A stretch of DNA of 64,000 bases from Candidatus Trichorickettsia mobilis (GCF_034366785.1 NZ_CP112932.1:1052501-1116500); one strand, 5' to 3'. Counted from the first letter of the stretch, positions 27,833 through 37,672 are shown. Translations and numbers: made by a program. The notes: generated by a model from the sequence alone, not told the origin.

Positions 27833-28733
27833 GAATATTATATAGTATTTTGTTAATCCATGATCTTATAACCAATATCTGATCATTTGTCATTAATGCT
27901 GGTGCATGCCCAGCATAATACACTGTATAAAGGTCAAAATCACGTGATTTTTGCATCTCTTTAATAGTACTATTTTGTAGAATATTTGATAGTGCTCCGT
28001 GAATAACTAGCAAAGGACATTCAATATTGTGCCATATTGGCCACATAGTAACATCTTTTAGTTTATTGGAATCAGTATCTACTCCATGCACTATCATAGG
28101 ATCATAGTTCATTTGGTATTTGCCATCTATATTTAGTTTAAAACTATGCTGAGTTAAATAATCCCAATCTGCTTCATCAGAAATACCGAATTGGTCATAA
28201 ATTATTTTTAAATGCTGTTTTGCGCTATCAAGATCGTCAAAATAAACCACCTGACTAGCATATTTAATAATCCGGAGTAAAACTTCAGCAGGCAGGAAAG
28301 GTCCGATGTCGTTAAGAATCATTCCTTTAAAAATATCTTTATATTTGCTTGCCAGAGTCATTCCTATAATGCCGCCCATGGAAGTGCCAAGCCATATAAT
28401 ATTATGAAGATTGTTTTTAATATTGAGTTTTTCTAGCACTAATAAAGTATCTTGCATATATACTTGGTAATTATAGTGATTTTTATCAGTAAAAAAATCA
28501 CTGTCACCACGACCTGGATAGCAGAGAGCAATTACGCGGTAAGTATCTCCTAAAGCAGTCCCTAATTTAGCAAAGTCATAGGCATTTCTGGTTAAACCAT
28601 GAGCGCAAATTAAAATATTTTGGTTGTTTGGATCGCCAAATTCAAGGTAAGATATTCGGTGTTTAGGAATTGATTGCGGGTTGAGCCAAGTAGTGTACGG
28701 ACCAATTTCAACTGACTGTTTTTGTAATTTCAT
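27828..28733 (-). CDS. Alpha/beta hydrolase
   Basis: A 301-residue alpha/beta-hydrolase fold enzyme. Oxyanion region ICAHGLTRNAYDFAKLG, nucleophile elbow WLGTSMGGIIGM (G-x-S-x-G), MILNDIGPFLP in the cap region, and the catalytic His near the C-terminus in YYAGHAPALM. The substrate is unknown; related enzymes are esterases or lactonases. The last codon and stop (CGG TGA) are formed by repeat D3, so the present C-terminus may differ from the ancestral one. It is monocistronic or follows the AEC transporter on the same strand. Confidence 0.88.
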   Translation of the reverse strand: MKLQKQSVEIGPYTTWLNPQSIPKHRISYLEFGDPNNQNILICAHGLTRNAYDFAKLGTALGDTYRVIALCYPGRGDSDFFTDKNHYNYQVYMQDTLLVLEKLNIKNNLHNIIWLGTSMGGIIGMTLASKYKDIFKGMILNDIGPFLPAEVLLRIIKYASQVVYFDDLDSAKQHLKIIYDQFGISDEADWDYLTQHSFKLNIDGKYQMNYDPMIVHGVDTDSNKLKDVTMWPIWHNIECPLLVIHGALSNILQNSTIKEMQKSRDFDLYTVYYAGHAPALMTNDQILVIRSWINKILYNIR

Positions 28734-28782
28734 CTGATTTTAATTATTTATAGTGAGTCACTAACCATTTACATATCTTATT

Positions 28783-29712
28783 TTAATTTAAATCACCTAA
28801 GAAGATACCAACCATCACCGGCATGTATATTAATACAAATAATAATGATAGTAGCACAGTAGCAGCAACTCTTTCGGGATGAAATTTTTGTAAACTAGCA
28901 ATTACGATTATATTGGCAGCCATTGGTGCTGTGGATAGTAATTGCAAGGCATTATAATAGTTTTCATCATACCACTTCATTATAAATCGATCTAAAACAA
29001 TAAAAATATTGATTGCAATTGGATAAAAAACAAATTTTGCAGTAAAAGTAGCCAGAGTAAATTTTAAATCTATTTCAAATTTATGCAATTTTGAAATACC
29101 TAGTCCTACCATAATCATCCCTAGTATTGAATATGCACCACGCATACTATAGATAAAATCATCGAGGAAGTCTGGTAGTTCAAGGTTAGCAAAGCTAAAG
29201 CAACATCCCAGAAAAAAGCTGTTTAAAGTAGGTAATTTAAATATTTTTATAATACTGTCTTTAGTTGAGCTGAAGCTTCTGGCGCAAAAATAATAACCTA
29301 TAGAAGATTCATAAATAGTTATACCGATGATAGCCATCATATAAATACTTAAGGTATAATCGTCAAAAAGTGCTGCAGCAATTGGTAACATAAAATATCC
29401 GACATTGGCATTGCCAGCTGAGAATGCAATGATATTTTTAGTATGATCCTGCCAATATCTACCAAAAAAATGATAAGAAAATACAGAGAGCCCGCTAGCT
29501 ATCAGGAATGTTACTAAAGTTATACTTAAAGCAGAAAAAGTAAGAGTGGTGCTTGCCGGAATTGCAAAAAATACTATTGGCGAGATAAAATAAAATAAAA
29601 GTGAAGCTATGCTTTCTTTTTCAACATTGGAATATCTTCCTGCCAAAAATCCTATAACTACACTTAGTAATACAGAAACAGTTTTTAAGAAAACTATGCT
29701 TATAATTGACAT
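28783..29712 (-). CDS. AEC-family permease (auxin efflux carrier-like)
   Basis: A 309-residue membrane protein with about ten helices. It has the AEC architecture: N-terminal LLSVVIGFLAGRYS, central IIAFSAGNANVGYFMLPIAAAL (the conserved N-x-G-x-x-x-x-P crossing motif) and a C-terminal repeat with LGMIMVGLGISKL and QLLSTAPMAANIIVIASLQ. Bacterial AEC proteins export or exchange organic and amino acids; the substrate cannot be read from sequence. It is divergent from rplY. Confidence 0.88.
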   Translation of the reverse strand: MSIISIVFLKTVSVLLSVVIGFLAGRYSNVEKESIASLLFYFISPIVFFAIPASTTLTFSALSITLVTFLIASGLSVFSYHFFGRYWQDHTKNIIAFSAGNANVGYFMLPIAAALFDDYTLSIYMMAIIGITIYESSIGYYFCARSFSSTKDSIIKIFKLPTLNSFFLGCCFSFANLELPDFLDDFIYSMRGAYSILGMIMVGLGISKLHKFEIDLKFTLATFTAKFVFYPIAINIFIVLDRFIMKWYDENYYNALQLLSTAPMAANIIVIASLQKFHPERVAATVLLSLLFVLIYMPVMVGIFLGDLN

Positions 29713-29949
29713 GAAATAGGTAGCTTTTGCAAAAAAGTTTAAATTGCTGATTAATCTATTTAATATATCTGTACCATAATAGCAATCAAATTCTTTTTGA
29801 TGGAATTTTTATGATTAAATTTAAAGAAATCAATCTCATGTCCGCTTGATTTTAACAATAAAATCATCTCTCAAGAACAGTAAGGCAAGAAGTCTATTGA
29901 ACTTAGGATGATTTAATATTATAATGCGCTTTTAAAACTGGAGAAAATG

Positions 29950-30552
29950 ATGAGTGAGATCTTAACTCTCCCGGCTGAAACCCGAGAACAACTTGGTACT
30001 GGTGCAGCTAGGGCGTTACGTAGGAATGGAATGGTTCCTGCGATTATTTATGGTGTTGGTAAAAAAAACCTGGCAATAGCAATTCTAGAAAAAGAAATTA
30101 CTAAACTTTACCGAAAACCTAATTTTATCTCAACGGTTATTCAGCTTGAAGTGGGTGGTAAAAAACATAAAATTTTACCTAAAGCAATTGAACTGCATCC
30201 CGTAACTGATATGGTTAGACATGTGGATTTTATCTATCTGGATAGCAAGGTACAAAAATTGGAAGTGCCGATAGTATTCGAAGGAAAAGAACGTTCTGTG
30301 GGTGTTAAGCGCGGAGGATTTTTCAATATAGTTAAAAGAACAATTACTTTAGAGTGTGAAGTAAATCATATCCCAGCTTGTGTTACTATTGACGTAAGCG
30401 AGATGAGAGTAGGAGCTTCTTTGAAAGCCAAGAATATTGAATTGCCGAAAGGGTGTAAGTTATTTTGTAAGCCAGACCTGATCATAGCTTCGATAATTGG
30501 TAATAGAGGTGCTAAGGCTGATGATGAGAATGCTGCCGCCGCCAAGGCATAG
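29950..30552 (+). CDS. rplY: 50S ribosomal protein L25/general stress protein Ctc
   Basis: A 200-residue long-form L25 (5S rRNA-binding domain plus the C-terminal TL5/CTC beta domain). Motifs: [20 protein letters not shown] then [21 protein letters not shown] and [19 protein letters not shown]. The second ATG of an ATG-ATG pair (29950) is chosen because CTGGAG lies at better spacing than for 29947. It ends with an Ala/Asp-rich tail. It is followed by pth after 6 bp, a conserved pair. Confidence 0.96.
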   Translation: MSEILTLPAETREQLGTGAARALRRNGMVPAIIYGVGKKNLAIAILEKEITKLYRKPNFISTVIQLEVGGKKHKILPKAIELHPVTDMVRHVDFIYLDSKVQKLEVPIVFEGKERSVGVKRGGFFNIVKRTITLECEVNHIPACVTIDVSEMRVGASLKAKNIELPKGCKLFCKPDLIIASIIGNRGAKADDENAAAAKA

Positions 30553-30558
30553 TCTGAA

Positions 30559-31116
30559 ATGCGGCTAATTGTAGGGCTTGGCAATTATGGTAGAGAATAT
30601 TTGAATACTCGCCACAATGCAGGTTTTATAGTGGTTGATTATTTAAGTGATAGTTTAAGGTTTTCTTGGAGTGGTGATAAAAAAATGCAAGCTAATATAG
30701 CTTGTGGCATATTTGATAATAGCAAGTTAATTTTTTGTAAGCCTAATACTTATATGAATTGTTCTGGTGTTGCGGTGCTTGCTATTGTAAGTTACTACAG
30801 GATTAGGCCAGAAGATATATTAGTGATTCATGATGATATAGATCTGGAGTTAGGGAAGATCAAAGTAAAATTTGCTGGTGGTAATGGTGGCCATAACGGA
30901 TTAAGATCGATAGATCATTTGTTAGGTAAAGATTATTATCGCTTACGAATAGGTATAGGCCGACCAGGCAATAGCGAATTTTCAGTATCTGATTATGTAT
31001 TAGGTAATTTCACTAATGATGAATATAATTGTATTCTTAACTCTACAAAAATAGTTAGCGATAATTTTAGTTTATTAGTGCATGGCCAGATCGAGGATTT
31101 TAAACACAAAATTTGA
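30559..31116 (+). CDS. pth: Peptidyl-tRNA hydrolase
   Basis: A 185-residue enzyme that rescues peptidyl-tRNA released by ribosome drop-off. MRLIVGLGNYGREYLNTRHN carries the conserved Asn and catalytic His. KPNTYMNCSGVAV and DILVIHDDIDLELGKIKVK, then GNGGHNGLRSI, complete the signature. It is co-transcribed with rplY; the start codon is 6 bp after the rplY stop. Confidence 0.97.
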   Translation: MRLIVGLGNYGREYLNTRHNAGFIVVDYLSDSLRFSWSGDKKMQANIACGIFDNSKLIFCKPNTYMNCSGVAVLAIVSYYRIRPEDILVIHDDIDLELGKIKVKFAGGNGGHNGLRSIDHLLGKDYYRLRIGIGRPGNSEFSVSDYVLGNFTNDEYNCILNSTKIVSDNFSLLVHGQIEDFKHKI

Positions 31117-31428
31117 TATATATTACATGCCAAAATTTATGCTGATTTAAGTTTCTCTATAATCTTTTACAGAAATTTGTTGTTATCCCGAACTAATGAT
31201 GGTCATCTTGGCTAACAATGGTTAGCTCGAACTAACGATAGTCATCCCGAACTTGTTTCGGGATCTAGTCAGGATTTTACAAGATCTTGAAATAAATTCA
31301 GGATGACGGTTTGTGTTATCTCTTTTTCTTAACTTGACCTGTATGGCTTGATATTAGTTCGAAATGACTATTTCAGTTCAGGATAACTAAAGATTTAAGG
31401 TCTATCAAAAATATCTGAGAATAAACTT
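31117..31428. repeat. Spacer with family I repeat fragments
   Basis: 312 bp between pth and ychF. At 31241-31307 lies a partly decayed copy of the palindrome found perfect at 12178 (GTCATCCCGAACTTGTTTCG and its diverged partner CTTGAAATAAATTCAGGATGAC). Short additional pieces (CCGAACTAATGATGGTCATC, GAACTAACGATAGTC) look like repeated partial copies. No gene is seen. Confidence 0.7.
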
Positions 31429-32529
31429 ATGACATTAAAGTGCGGTATTGTTGGACTACCAAATGTGGGTAAATCAACTTTGTTTAATGCTTTGACTGCC
31501 AGTCAAGCAGCTGCAGCAGCTAATTACCCATTTTGTACTATCGAACCAAATACTGGCATTACAGTTGTTCCAGATGACCGCTTGGAGCAACTAGCTACTA
31601 TTGCTGGTTCAGGTAAGATAATTCCTGCTTATATAGAATTTGTTGATATTGCGGGACTAGTAAAAGGGGCTAGTAAAGGAGAGGGGTTAGGTAATAAGTT
31701 TTTATCTCATATTAGGGAGGTTGATGCAATTTTACACGTACTACGTTGTTTTGAGGATGATGATATTACTCATGTACACGGTGCAATTGATCCGCTGCAT
31801 GATGCAGAAATAATAGAAACTGAGCTTATACTTGCTGATCTTGAGTCAGTCGAGCGTCGTTTAGCTGCTACTCAAAAACGTGTGAAAACAGGTGATAAAA
31901 CTTTGAACGCAGAACTAGATTTACTGCAGGCTGTATACCAGCTTTTAAGCTCAGGAAAGCCAGCACGAGATTTGATAGGCAAGGGGTATGACAAGGGTGA
32001 GATCAGTAGATTGCAATTATTAACTGCAAAACCAGTATTATATGTTTGTAATGTTTTAGAGCAGGAAGCGTGTAGTGGTAATGAATTTACCAATAATATT
32101 GCTGATAAAACGAAAAAAGAACAAGCAGAATCTATTATTATTTCATCAAAGATTGAAGCAGAAATAGCGAATCTTACTAGTGTGCAAGAAAAAATTGAAT
32201 TTTTAGATAGCATAGGATTAGCTGAAACAGGATTAAGCAAGATTATCAAAGCTTCATATAATCTACTAAATTTACAAAGTTTCTTTACTGTTGGCCCAAA
32301 AGAGGTGCATGCTTGGACTTTTAAGATTGGTACGTTTGCACCAGAAGCTGCTGGAATTATTCATACTGATTTTGAAAAAGGTTTTATCCGTGCGGAGGTG
32401 ATATCATATAATGATTATATCTCTTGTAAAGGAGAGGTACGAGCTAAAGAAACTGGTAAAATGCGTTTAGAAGGTAAAGAGTATAGAGTACAGGACGGTG
32501 ATATAGTGCATTTCAGATTTAACCTCTAA
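31429..32529 (+). CDS. ychF: Redox-regulated ATPase YchF
   Basis: A 366-residue Obg-related ATPase (universal YchF/OLA1). G1 GLPNVGKST at 8-16, then ANYPFCTIEPNTGI, G3 FVDIAGLVKGASKGEGLGNK, and in place of the GTPase NKxD motif the family's NVLE near 205, consistent with ATP preference. The C-terminal TGS domain ends MRLEGKEYRVQDGDIVHFRF. Length is normal. Element D4 begins 12 bp after the stop. Confidence 0.97.
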   Translation: MTLKCGIVGLPNVGKSTLFNALTASQAAAAANYPFCTIEPNTGITVVPDDRLEQLATIAGSGKIIPAYIEFVDIAGLVKGASKGEGLGNKFLSHIREVDAILHVLRCFEDDDITHVHGAIDPLHDAEIIETELILADLESVERRLAATQKRVKTGDKTLNAELDLLQAVYQLLSSGKPARDLIGKGYDKGEISRLQLLTAKPVLYVCNVLEQEACSGNEFTNNIADKTKKEQAESIIISSKIEAEIANLTSVQEKIEFLDSIGLAETGLSKIIKASYNLLNLQSFFTVGPKEVHAWTFKIGTFAPEAAGIIHTDFEKGFIRAEVISYNDYISCKGEVRAKETGKMRLEGKEYRVQDGDIVHFRFNL

Positions 32530-32541
32530 TATGATATACTC

Positions 32542-32663
32542 GGTGAAAATCTGCGTATTGCATCGTCATGTCTAAAGATCTGCGCTCCTCGCGTATTTAA
32601 GTATACGCTACGGTGCTTGACTTTGACAATTCCTAGCACTCCTTGATTTTGACCTTCGTCTAT
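32542..32663. repeat. Palindromic element, stem type D (copy D4)
   Basis: About 122 bp, beginning GGTGAAAATCTGCGTATTGC and ending CTTGATTTTGACCTTCGTCTA. It is in the sense direction downstream of ychF, like the other D copies. The left arm is more diverged than the right. A half-copy of the GTCATTGCGAG repeat follows at about 32708-32752. Confidence 0.75.
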
Positions 32664-32775
32664 CTCGAACCCAAATTTGTTCAATGAACTAATTAAAGTA
32701 AGATTCGTCATTGCGAGACTACGATAGTAGTCGAAGCAATCCAGTAAAACGTGTTCGTTTATTCACGGAATATAT

Positions 32776-33996
32776 ATGAAAATTATTGGGCAGATTCCAC
32801 TTTGGATGCTACTTTGTTTATTTGCGTTATCGCATACTACTGAGCTGGTGTATACGGCTGCGCTTCCAGATATCTCCAGTTACTTCAATATTAGTGGTGG
32901 GGTAGCGCAAGTTAGTTCAAGTATATATTTTTTAGGTTTTGCTTTAGGTATATTATCGCTAGGCAGAGTGTCTGATATTTTTGGTAGGAGACCTGTAGTG
33001 CTGGGTGGTATGACCTTATATTTGATGTCAATAATTTGTAGTATTTTTGTAAGTGATATTCAGACATTAATGGTATTGCGATTTACTACCGCATTTGGAG
33101 CGAGCGTCGGTTCGGTGATAGGTCAGGCCATGGCTAGAGATTCTTACGAGGGAGCTGCTTTATCGTATGTTTATGCTAGCGTATCAATGTGGTTAGCATT
33201 GGCGCCATCGCTTGGTTCTGCAATTGGCGGATATGTAGTAGAATATTTTGGTTGGCGTTATATTTTTGTATTTTTGAGCATGGTATCTTGTTCATTACTA
33301 TTATCTTATATCAAATATTTACCGGAAACTAATCCTTATATTGGGGTTGCGCAACGTAGTAAATATTCTATGGTGTTTAAGGTAGTTATAAGAGACCGAA
33401 TAGTATTATTATACGCTTTTATTATTGGTGCTTTTAATGGCATGGCTTTTGGTTTTTATATGGAAGCACCGTTTGTATTTATCAATAAAATTGGCATGTT
33501 ACCATCACAATATGGGTGTTTAGCATTCTTGCTTAGTTTTGCAATGGCATTTGGTAGTTTTAACGGTAAATACTGGATCAATAAGGGAGTTGGCGGTACT
33601 AAAATTATGGTTATCGGCTTATTTTTAAGTATTGTTGGTTGTGGGTTGCTGATAATATCGTCTTATTTAATTTTAGATAAAACCACAAAGTATTTTGTGA
33701 TACTTATAATCTTTATGCCAATGGTACTACATATGATAGGTCATGGATTACTGATGCCAATGACTTTGCGATATGCTTTAGAAGATTACGCCAAAGTTAC
33801 GGGAACAGCTGGTTCAATTTTTGGTTCATTATATTACTTGCTTGTCGCTATAATTAGTTTTACAGTATCAAAATTACATAGTGAAGATATTAATAAATTT
33901 AGTATATTACTATTTAGTTTGAGTGCTTGTTGTAGTTTATCTTTTTATCTAATTCAAAGATGGAGTTTGAATAAACAGAAATATAACTTTAACTAG
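32776..33996 (+). CDS. MFS transporter, Bcr/CflA-like drug or metabolite exporter
   Basis: A 406-residue, 12-helix major facilitator. Family-defining segments: TELVYTAALPDISSYFNIS in helix 1, LGRVSDIFGRRPVVLGGMTL (motif A), TAFGASVGSVIGQAMARD (helix 4) and APSLGSAIGGYVVEYFGWRY (motif C, antiporter signature). Bcr/CflA proteins export drugs or metabolites by proton antiport; the substrate is not evident. It is monocistronic, upstream of tRNA-Thr. Confidence 0.88.
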   Translation: MKIIGQIPLWMLLCLFALSHTTELVYTAALPDISSYFNISGGVAQVSSSIYFLGFALGILSLGRVSDIFGRRPVVLGGMTLYLMSIICSIFVSDIQTLMVLRFTTAFGASVGSVIGQAMARDSYEGAALSYVYASVSMWLALAPSLGSAIGGYVVEYFGWRYIFVFLSMVSCSLLLSYIKYLPETNPYIGVAQRSKYSMVFKVVIRDRIVLLYAFIIGAFNGMAFGFYMEAPFVFINKIGMLPSQYGCLAFLLSFAMAFGSFNGKYWINKGVGGTKIMVIGLFLSIVGCGLLIISSYLILDKTTKYFVILIIFMPMVLHMIGHGLLMPMTLRYALEDYAKVTGTAGSIFGSLYYLLVAIISFTVSKLHSEDINKFSILLFSLSACCSLSFYLIQRWSLNKQKYNFN

Positions 33997-34028
33997 ACTC
34001 TATGAATATTTTTCTTGAGTTTAGTTTA

Positions 34029-34104
34029 GCCGGTATAGCTCAGTTGGTAGAGCGGCACATTCGTAATGTGTAGGTCGGGGGTTCGAGTCCTCTTACCGGC
34101 ACCA
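34029..34104 (+). tRNA. tRNA-Thr(CGT)
   Basis: 76 nt with encoded CCA. The acceptor stem GCCGGTA pairs with TACCGGC. The D-arm GCTCAGTTGGTAGAGC, anticodon loop TTCGTAA (CGT, reads ACG) and T-arm GGGGGTTCGAGTCCTCT all fit. A 5-base variable loop, AGGTC, follows the anticodon stem. Confidence 0.98.
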
Positions 34105-34139
34105 TTTGTAAATTATTGTAAATAAATAGGAACCTTATT

Positions 34140-34775
34140 ATGATCTATTCAATACATTCTAATCAAAATTCATATCCGTTCATTTTACCGAAATTACCTT
34201 TTAATCGCGAAGATTTTCTCCCACATTTTACTGCAGAAACGTTTGAATATCATCATGGTAAACATCACCAAGCTTATGTAACAAATTTAAACAATTTACT
34301 ACAGAATAACCAGGAATTACAGGATAAGAGCTTAGAAGAATTAATAAAGCTAACTTACTCTAAAAATCAGACGATATTTAATAATGCTGCTCAAGTATGG
34401 AATCATAGTTTTTTTTGGCATTCAATCAAACCAAATGGTGGCAAGATTCCGGGCGAGAAGATGCTAAATCACATTAACAAAGATTTTGGTAGTTTCGAGA
34501 ATTTTGTGACTGAATTTAAAGCTGCAGCAGTAAGTCAATTTGGCAGTGGATGGGCTTGGTTTGTCTGTGAACAAGGAAAGCTAAAAATAGTTAAAACTAC
34601 TAATGCTGATACACCAATTACTCAAGATATTCAGCCTTTACTGGCTTGTGATGTGTGGGAACATGCTTACTATATTGATTATCGAAATAAGCGTCCTGAT
34701 TATGTTACAACCTATATTGAACATATGATTAATTGGGAATTTGCTGAACTTAATTGTAAAGAATTGCTAAGGTAA
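34140..34775 (+). CDS. sodB: Superoxide dismutase (Fe type)
   Basis: A 211-residue cytoplasmic SOD that removes superoxide. Metal ligands can be placed at His38 ([12 protein letters not shown]), His89 ([15 protein letters not shown]), Asp171 and His175 ([19 protein letters not shown]). GSGWAWFV and AAQVWNH favour the iron subtype. It has no signal peptide but a somewhat long N-terminus ([16 protein letters not shown]). It lies 36 bp after tRNA-Thr with AGGAACC upstream of the ATG. Confidence 0.96.
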   Translation: MIYSIHSNQNSYPFILPKLPFNREDFLPHFTAETFEYHHGKHHQAYVTNLNNLLQNNQELQDKSLEELIKLTYSKNQTIFNNAAQVWNHSFFWHSIKPNGGKIPGEKMLNHINKDFGSFENFVTEFKAAAVSQFGSGWAWFVCEQGKLKIVKTTNADTPITQDIQPLLACDVWEHAYYIDYRNKRPDYVTTYIEHMINWEFAELNCKELLR

Positions 34776-34867
34776 CGTTGTTATTATTAATATTTATAAA
34801 TAAAATATTGCTATATTTGTAAATAAATGCTAATATAATATTATAAATATAAATATTGGTATAAGTT

Positions 34868-35884
34868 ATGAAAAGCATTTATGAATATAATCAAGATATA
34901 GTTAAGAAAGTACAAGCTGACTTACAGATACAAAAAGCACAGTTGGTTAGTGGTGCTTCTAATGATGATAAGAAAAAAGGATCTTTGCCATTAGATTTTC
35001 TAAGTATAAAACATGGTCTAGATGAAGGAGTAGGGCAGAGTAACTTCAATCAGTATAATGCTCAAGGGTTTACAAATTTTGAATTTAAAAAACCTGAGAC
35101 TACAAAGTCATTTGTTCTGCAACCATTAAGTCAAGTGAATAGTGGATTACTGCAAATTGTTGCCGATGCTTATAGAAGAGGAGATAAGACGATAAAGTTA
35201 ACAGAAAGTACCTTAAATCAAATAAGAATTGCAGTCCAGGATTCTTCAACTTCAGCAGCGCAGGATGCAATTTTTATCATAAGTAAAGCTGTTGAAAAAG
35301 GAGAAAATATTCCTGCAGATTTAATGAACGTAGCATCAATTACTAATAAATTAAATTATGGTAGTAATAATATAATCCCAACTCAAAAGTCATACAATCC
35401 TCAGATCATTGCAGCAATAGCTAGTGGTTTTCAAGATGATGAAATTGGTGTTACTAAATTCAATGAAATAACTCTTAATCAACTAAGAGCGGTGTTAACT
35501 GATCCATCTGCTGGTTCTAAAGTAAAGCAAGATGCTATTTTTATTGTTACTGAGGCTTTAAAGAAAGCGGGAAAGCCAGGTGCAGAAGAATTAGTAGTTC
35601 CTAATGATTTGGTTAAATTAGCTGGTATAGCACCACAAGAACAAAATATTCAAGCACCAATTAATATATATAAGAATTTAGAATCTATAGCAAAGCTATT
35701 TGAAAGTGGTAAAAACATCAAATTGACTGCAAAGACTGTGGAGTTAATAAAATCTGCATTACAGCAGAATGCTTTACCACAATCTAAACAATATGCAGCT
35801 GATATAGTATTTGCAGCATTTGGTGAAGAAGGGCAAGAGCTGATTACAGAGGAACTGGTAGAACTTGCTCAAAATATTGCATAA
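34868..35884 (+). CDS. Unknown protein with three helical repeats
   Basis: 338 residues, family not recognised. The polar N-terminus (1-90) has a coiled-looking start and no signal peptide or membrane helix. The rest is three related units of about 65-75 residues, at roughly 92-158, 178-254 and 269-336. Each has the order: hydrophobic helix ending in G, 'IKLT..T(L/V)..I', a D/N turn with S/A, 'Q/K.DAIFI(I/V)(S/T)(K/E)A' helix, then a 'DL(M/V).(L/V)A' helix. The pattern suggests an alpha-solenoid (HEAT-like) scaffold that could bind a protein or act as an effector; that is inference. Codon use matches neighbours. It is probably monocistronic. Confidence 0.7.
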   Translation: MKSIYEYNQDIVKKVQADLQIQKAQLVSGASNDDKKKGSLPLDFLSIKHGLDEGVGQSNFNQYNAQGFTNFEFKKPETTKSFVLQPLSQVNSGLLQIVADAYRRGDKTIKLTESTLNQIRIAVQDSSTSAAQDAIFIISKAVEKGENIPADLMNVASITNKLNYGSNNIIPTQKSYNPQIIAAIASGFQDDEIGVTKFNEITLNQLRAVLTDPSAGSKVKQDAIFIVTEALKKAGKPGAEELVVPNDLVKLAGIAPQEQNIQAPINIYKNLESIAKLFESGKNIKLTAKTVELIKSALQQNALPQSKQYAADIVFAAFGEEGQELITEELVELAQNIA

Positions 35885-35991
35885 AAGCATTTTGGCTATT
35901 TTTTAATCAGATTCCAGCTGAAGATACAAGGCGTCATCACGAGCTGATATATCTCCACAAATTTAAAGTGGCTAAAAACATTCCAAAAGCC

Positions 35992-36116
35992 CGTCATTGC
36001 GAGGAATGTGCGTAAGCACACTACGAAGCAATCCAGAAAAAAAATCATAACAGTGACACAGCTTTTACTGTGTTAATCTTTCTGGATTGTCACGGTAGCT
36101 GCGCTGCCTCGCAATA
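35992..36116. repeat. Dispersed 'TCATTGCGAG' palindromic repeat (family H)
   Basis: 125 bp. CCGTCATTGCGAGGAATGTG and ACGAAGCAATCCAG on the left, with CTGGATTGTCACGG and GCTGCGCTGCCTCGCAAT on the right, form a long imperfect hairpin. An inner GTGACACAG/CTGTGTTA arm is also present. It lies between the convergent repeat-protein gene and tlc, where it may serve as a bidirectional terminator. Confidence 0.85.
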
Positions 36117-36149
36117 CAGTTTTAATTGGCAACTTGCTTTATATTTTAA

Positions 36150-37646
36150 CTACACAATTTTTAAATATTCAAAATAAACTTTTCTTACAGCGTAAATCCA
36201 AGAAATACATACTAATGTAAAAATTACCATTAATATTGGTGAAATAGAAGTAAAAGTAGCGGCTGGAAAGATTGTAAAGATGATAGATTGTATCAAACCA
36301 CTTGATGATTTTCCTATTTTGGAACTAACAACATCTACAGCAGCCTTACCTTTGGTTTTTAGCTCATCATCTAAGGGTATATAAAGCATTTGTATGGAGG
36401 TATCCCAGATCGAGTATTTGCTACCTTTTGCTAATATATTTTGTAATGCTCCAATTGAGACAGCAAGCGCTAATGGGGTCATTATTATCGCGCCATCAAA
36501 AAAGCTCAATATTTGATGATCGAATACTACCAGAAGAAAAAAAGCAATTCCTGTAACCATGATTATAATTGGAGATATTACCGCTGCAGCAAACCAGCTA
36601 TGGCTACGCATAATATTATTACTGATGATAGTCATGACAATGATTGCAACACCAGTCCAAAGAATATATAAGCTGTTAAATTCAGCATAACTATTTACAG
36701 TAGGATATAATTCTTTAATTTTTGCTTTCCACACAGCTTCAACTAGGTTGATTGCAAAGCCAAAAGCTGCCGAACAAATAAGCATTAACCATAGATATTT
36801 TGATTTTGCAATATAGCTAAAACTATGCATAATGCTCATTTTTTCTTTTGTAGATCTTGGAGCTTTAGCTCTATTATAAAATGTTGGATTGGTCATTACA
36901 TTATTGCCAATAAACCTTACCAACAAACATGATAATAGTGCAAAGATTACTACACAAAACACTGATACCTGTATTAAAACTACCTTACTGTTTGCAACAT
37001 GGATAAAATATTGCATGATTGTACGTTCAGAAGATAAATTCATCATTAATAATCCTACAAATATTAATGATGAATTACCAAATAAAGAAAACAAGGTATA
37101 AAATCTTTTTGCTTCTTCGGTAGTAGTAATTTCATTAGCAAACTGCCAAAATAATAAAACATAAAAAATATTCGGCCATAATTCAGCTAAAGTATAAAAA
37201 ATGATATAGCTCCAATTTCCAGCTAATGCTATATACCACTTTAAATGAGGATGAGCAGACATTATCTGATCTAGTGCAGTGGCATCCATATGAAAGTAGT
37301 TAATATTAGGATATAATATAAATGCAAAAATAGCAAAGAACCCTATAAAAACACTAATAAGGTAGTAATAGATTTTTTCAAAACTTAAATGATTAACTAG
37401 TTTTGCGTAAATAATTACAAAGATAGCTGCTGTTGGAGTGACACAATAAACTTTAGCAAAACTGGCGACTTCAGCGCTAATTTCAGAGATCAAGATACTG
37501 TCCTTAAGAATTCTGAGTATATTTTGATTAAATAAAATACAAAACATTAGCCCAGAGATTGGTATAAATTTTCCAAGTTCATGATGGTGTATTGGCCAAA
37601 AAATCTTTCTGAATCGATTTTTAAATAAATATGAATGTACATCCAC
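36150..37646 (-). CDS. tlc: Tlc-family ADP/ATP (nucleotide) translocase
   Basis: A 498-residue, 12-helix nucleotide transporter of the rickettsial/chlamydial/plastid NTT family. Conserved pieces: FWPIHHHELGKFIPISGLMF, NILRILKDSILI, TLAELWPNIFYVLLFWQFAN then EAKRFYTLFSLFGN, NLVEAVWKAKIKELYPT and MLYIPLDDELKTKGKAAVDV. Such carriers exchange bacterial ADP for host ATP or import other nucleotides; the paralogue is not determinable here. The start is probably GTG at 37646, with AAGGAA 10 bases upstream. It indicates an intracellular, energy-parasitic lifestyle. Confidence 0.95.
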   Translation of the reverse strand: MDVHSYLFKNRFRKIFWPIHHHELGKFIPISGLMFCILFNQNILRILKDSILISEISAEVASFAKVYCVTPTAAIFVIIYAKLVNHLSFEKIYYYLISVFIGFFAIFAFILYPNINYFHMDATALDQIMSAHPHLKWYIALAGNWSYIIFYTLAELWPNIFYVLLFWQFANEITTTEEAKRFYTLFSLFGNSSLIFVGLLMMNLSSERTIMQYFIHVANSKVVLIQVSVFCVVIFALLSCLLVRFIGNNVMTNPTFYNRAKAPRSTKEKMSIMHSFSYIAKSKYLWLMLICSAAFGFAINLVEAVWKAKIKELYPTVNSYAEFNSLYILWTGVAIIVMTIISNNIMRSHSWFAAAVISPIIIMVTGIAFFLLVVFDHQILSFFDGAIIMTPLALAVSIGALQNILAKGSKYSIWDTSIQMLYIPLDDELKTKGKAAVDVVSSKIGKSSSGLIQSIIFTIFPAATFTSISPILMVIFTLVCISWIYAVRKVYFEYLKIV

Positions 37647-37672
37647 TGTGAATACGTTCCTTTGTGAGCAAC

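Noticed and set aside
32526-32711. Minus-strand frame of 61 codons after ychF
   Set aside because: It consists of type D element sequence and flanks; no support as a protein.
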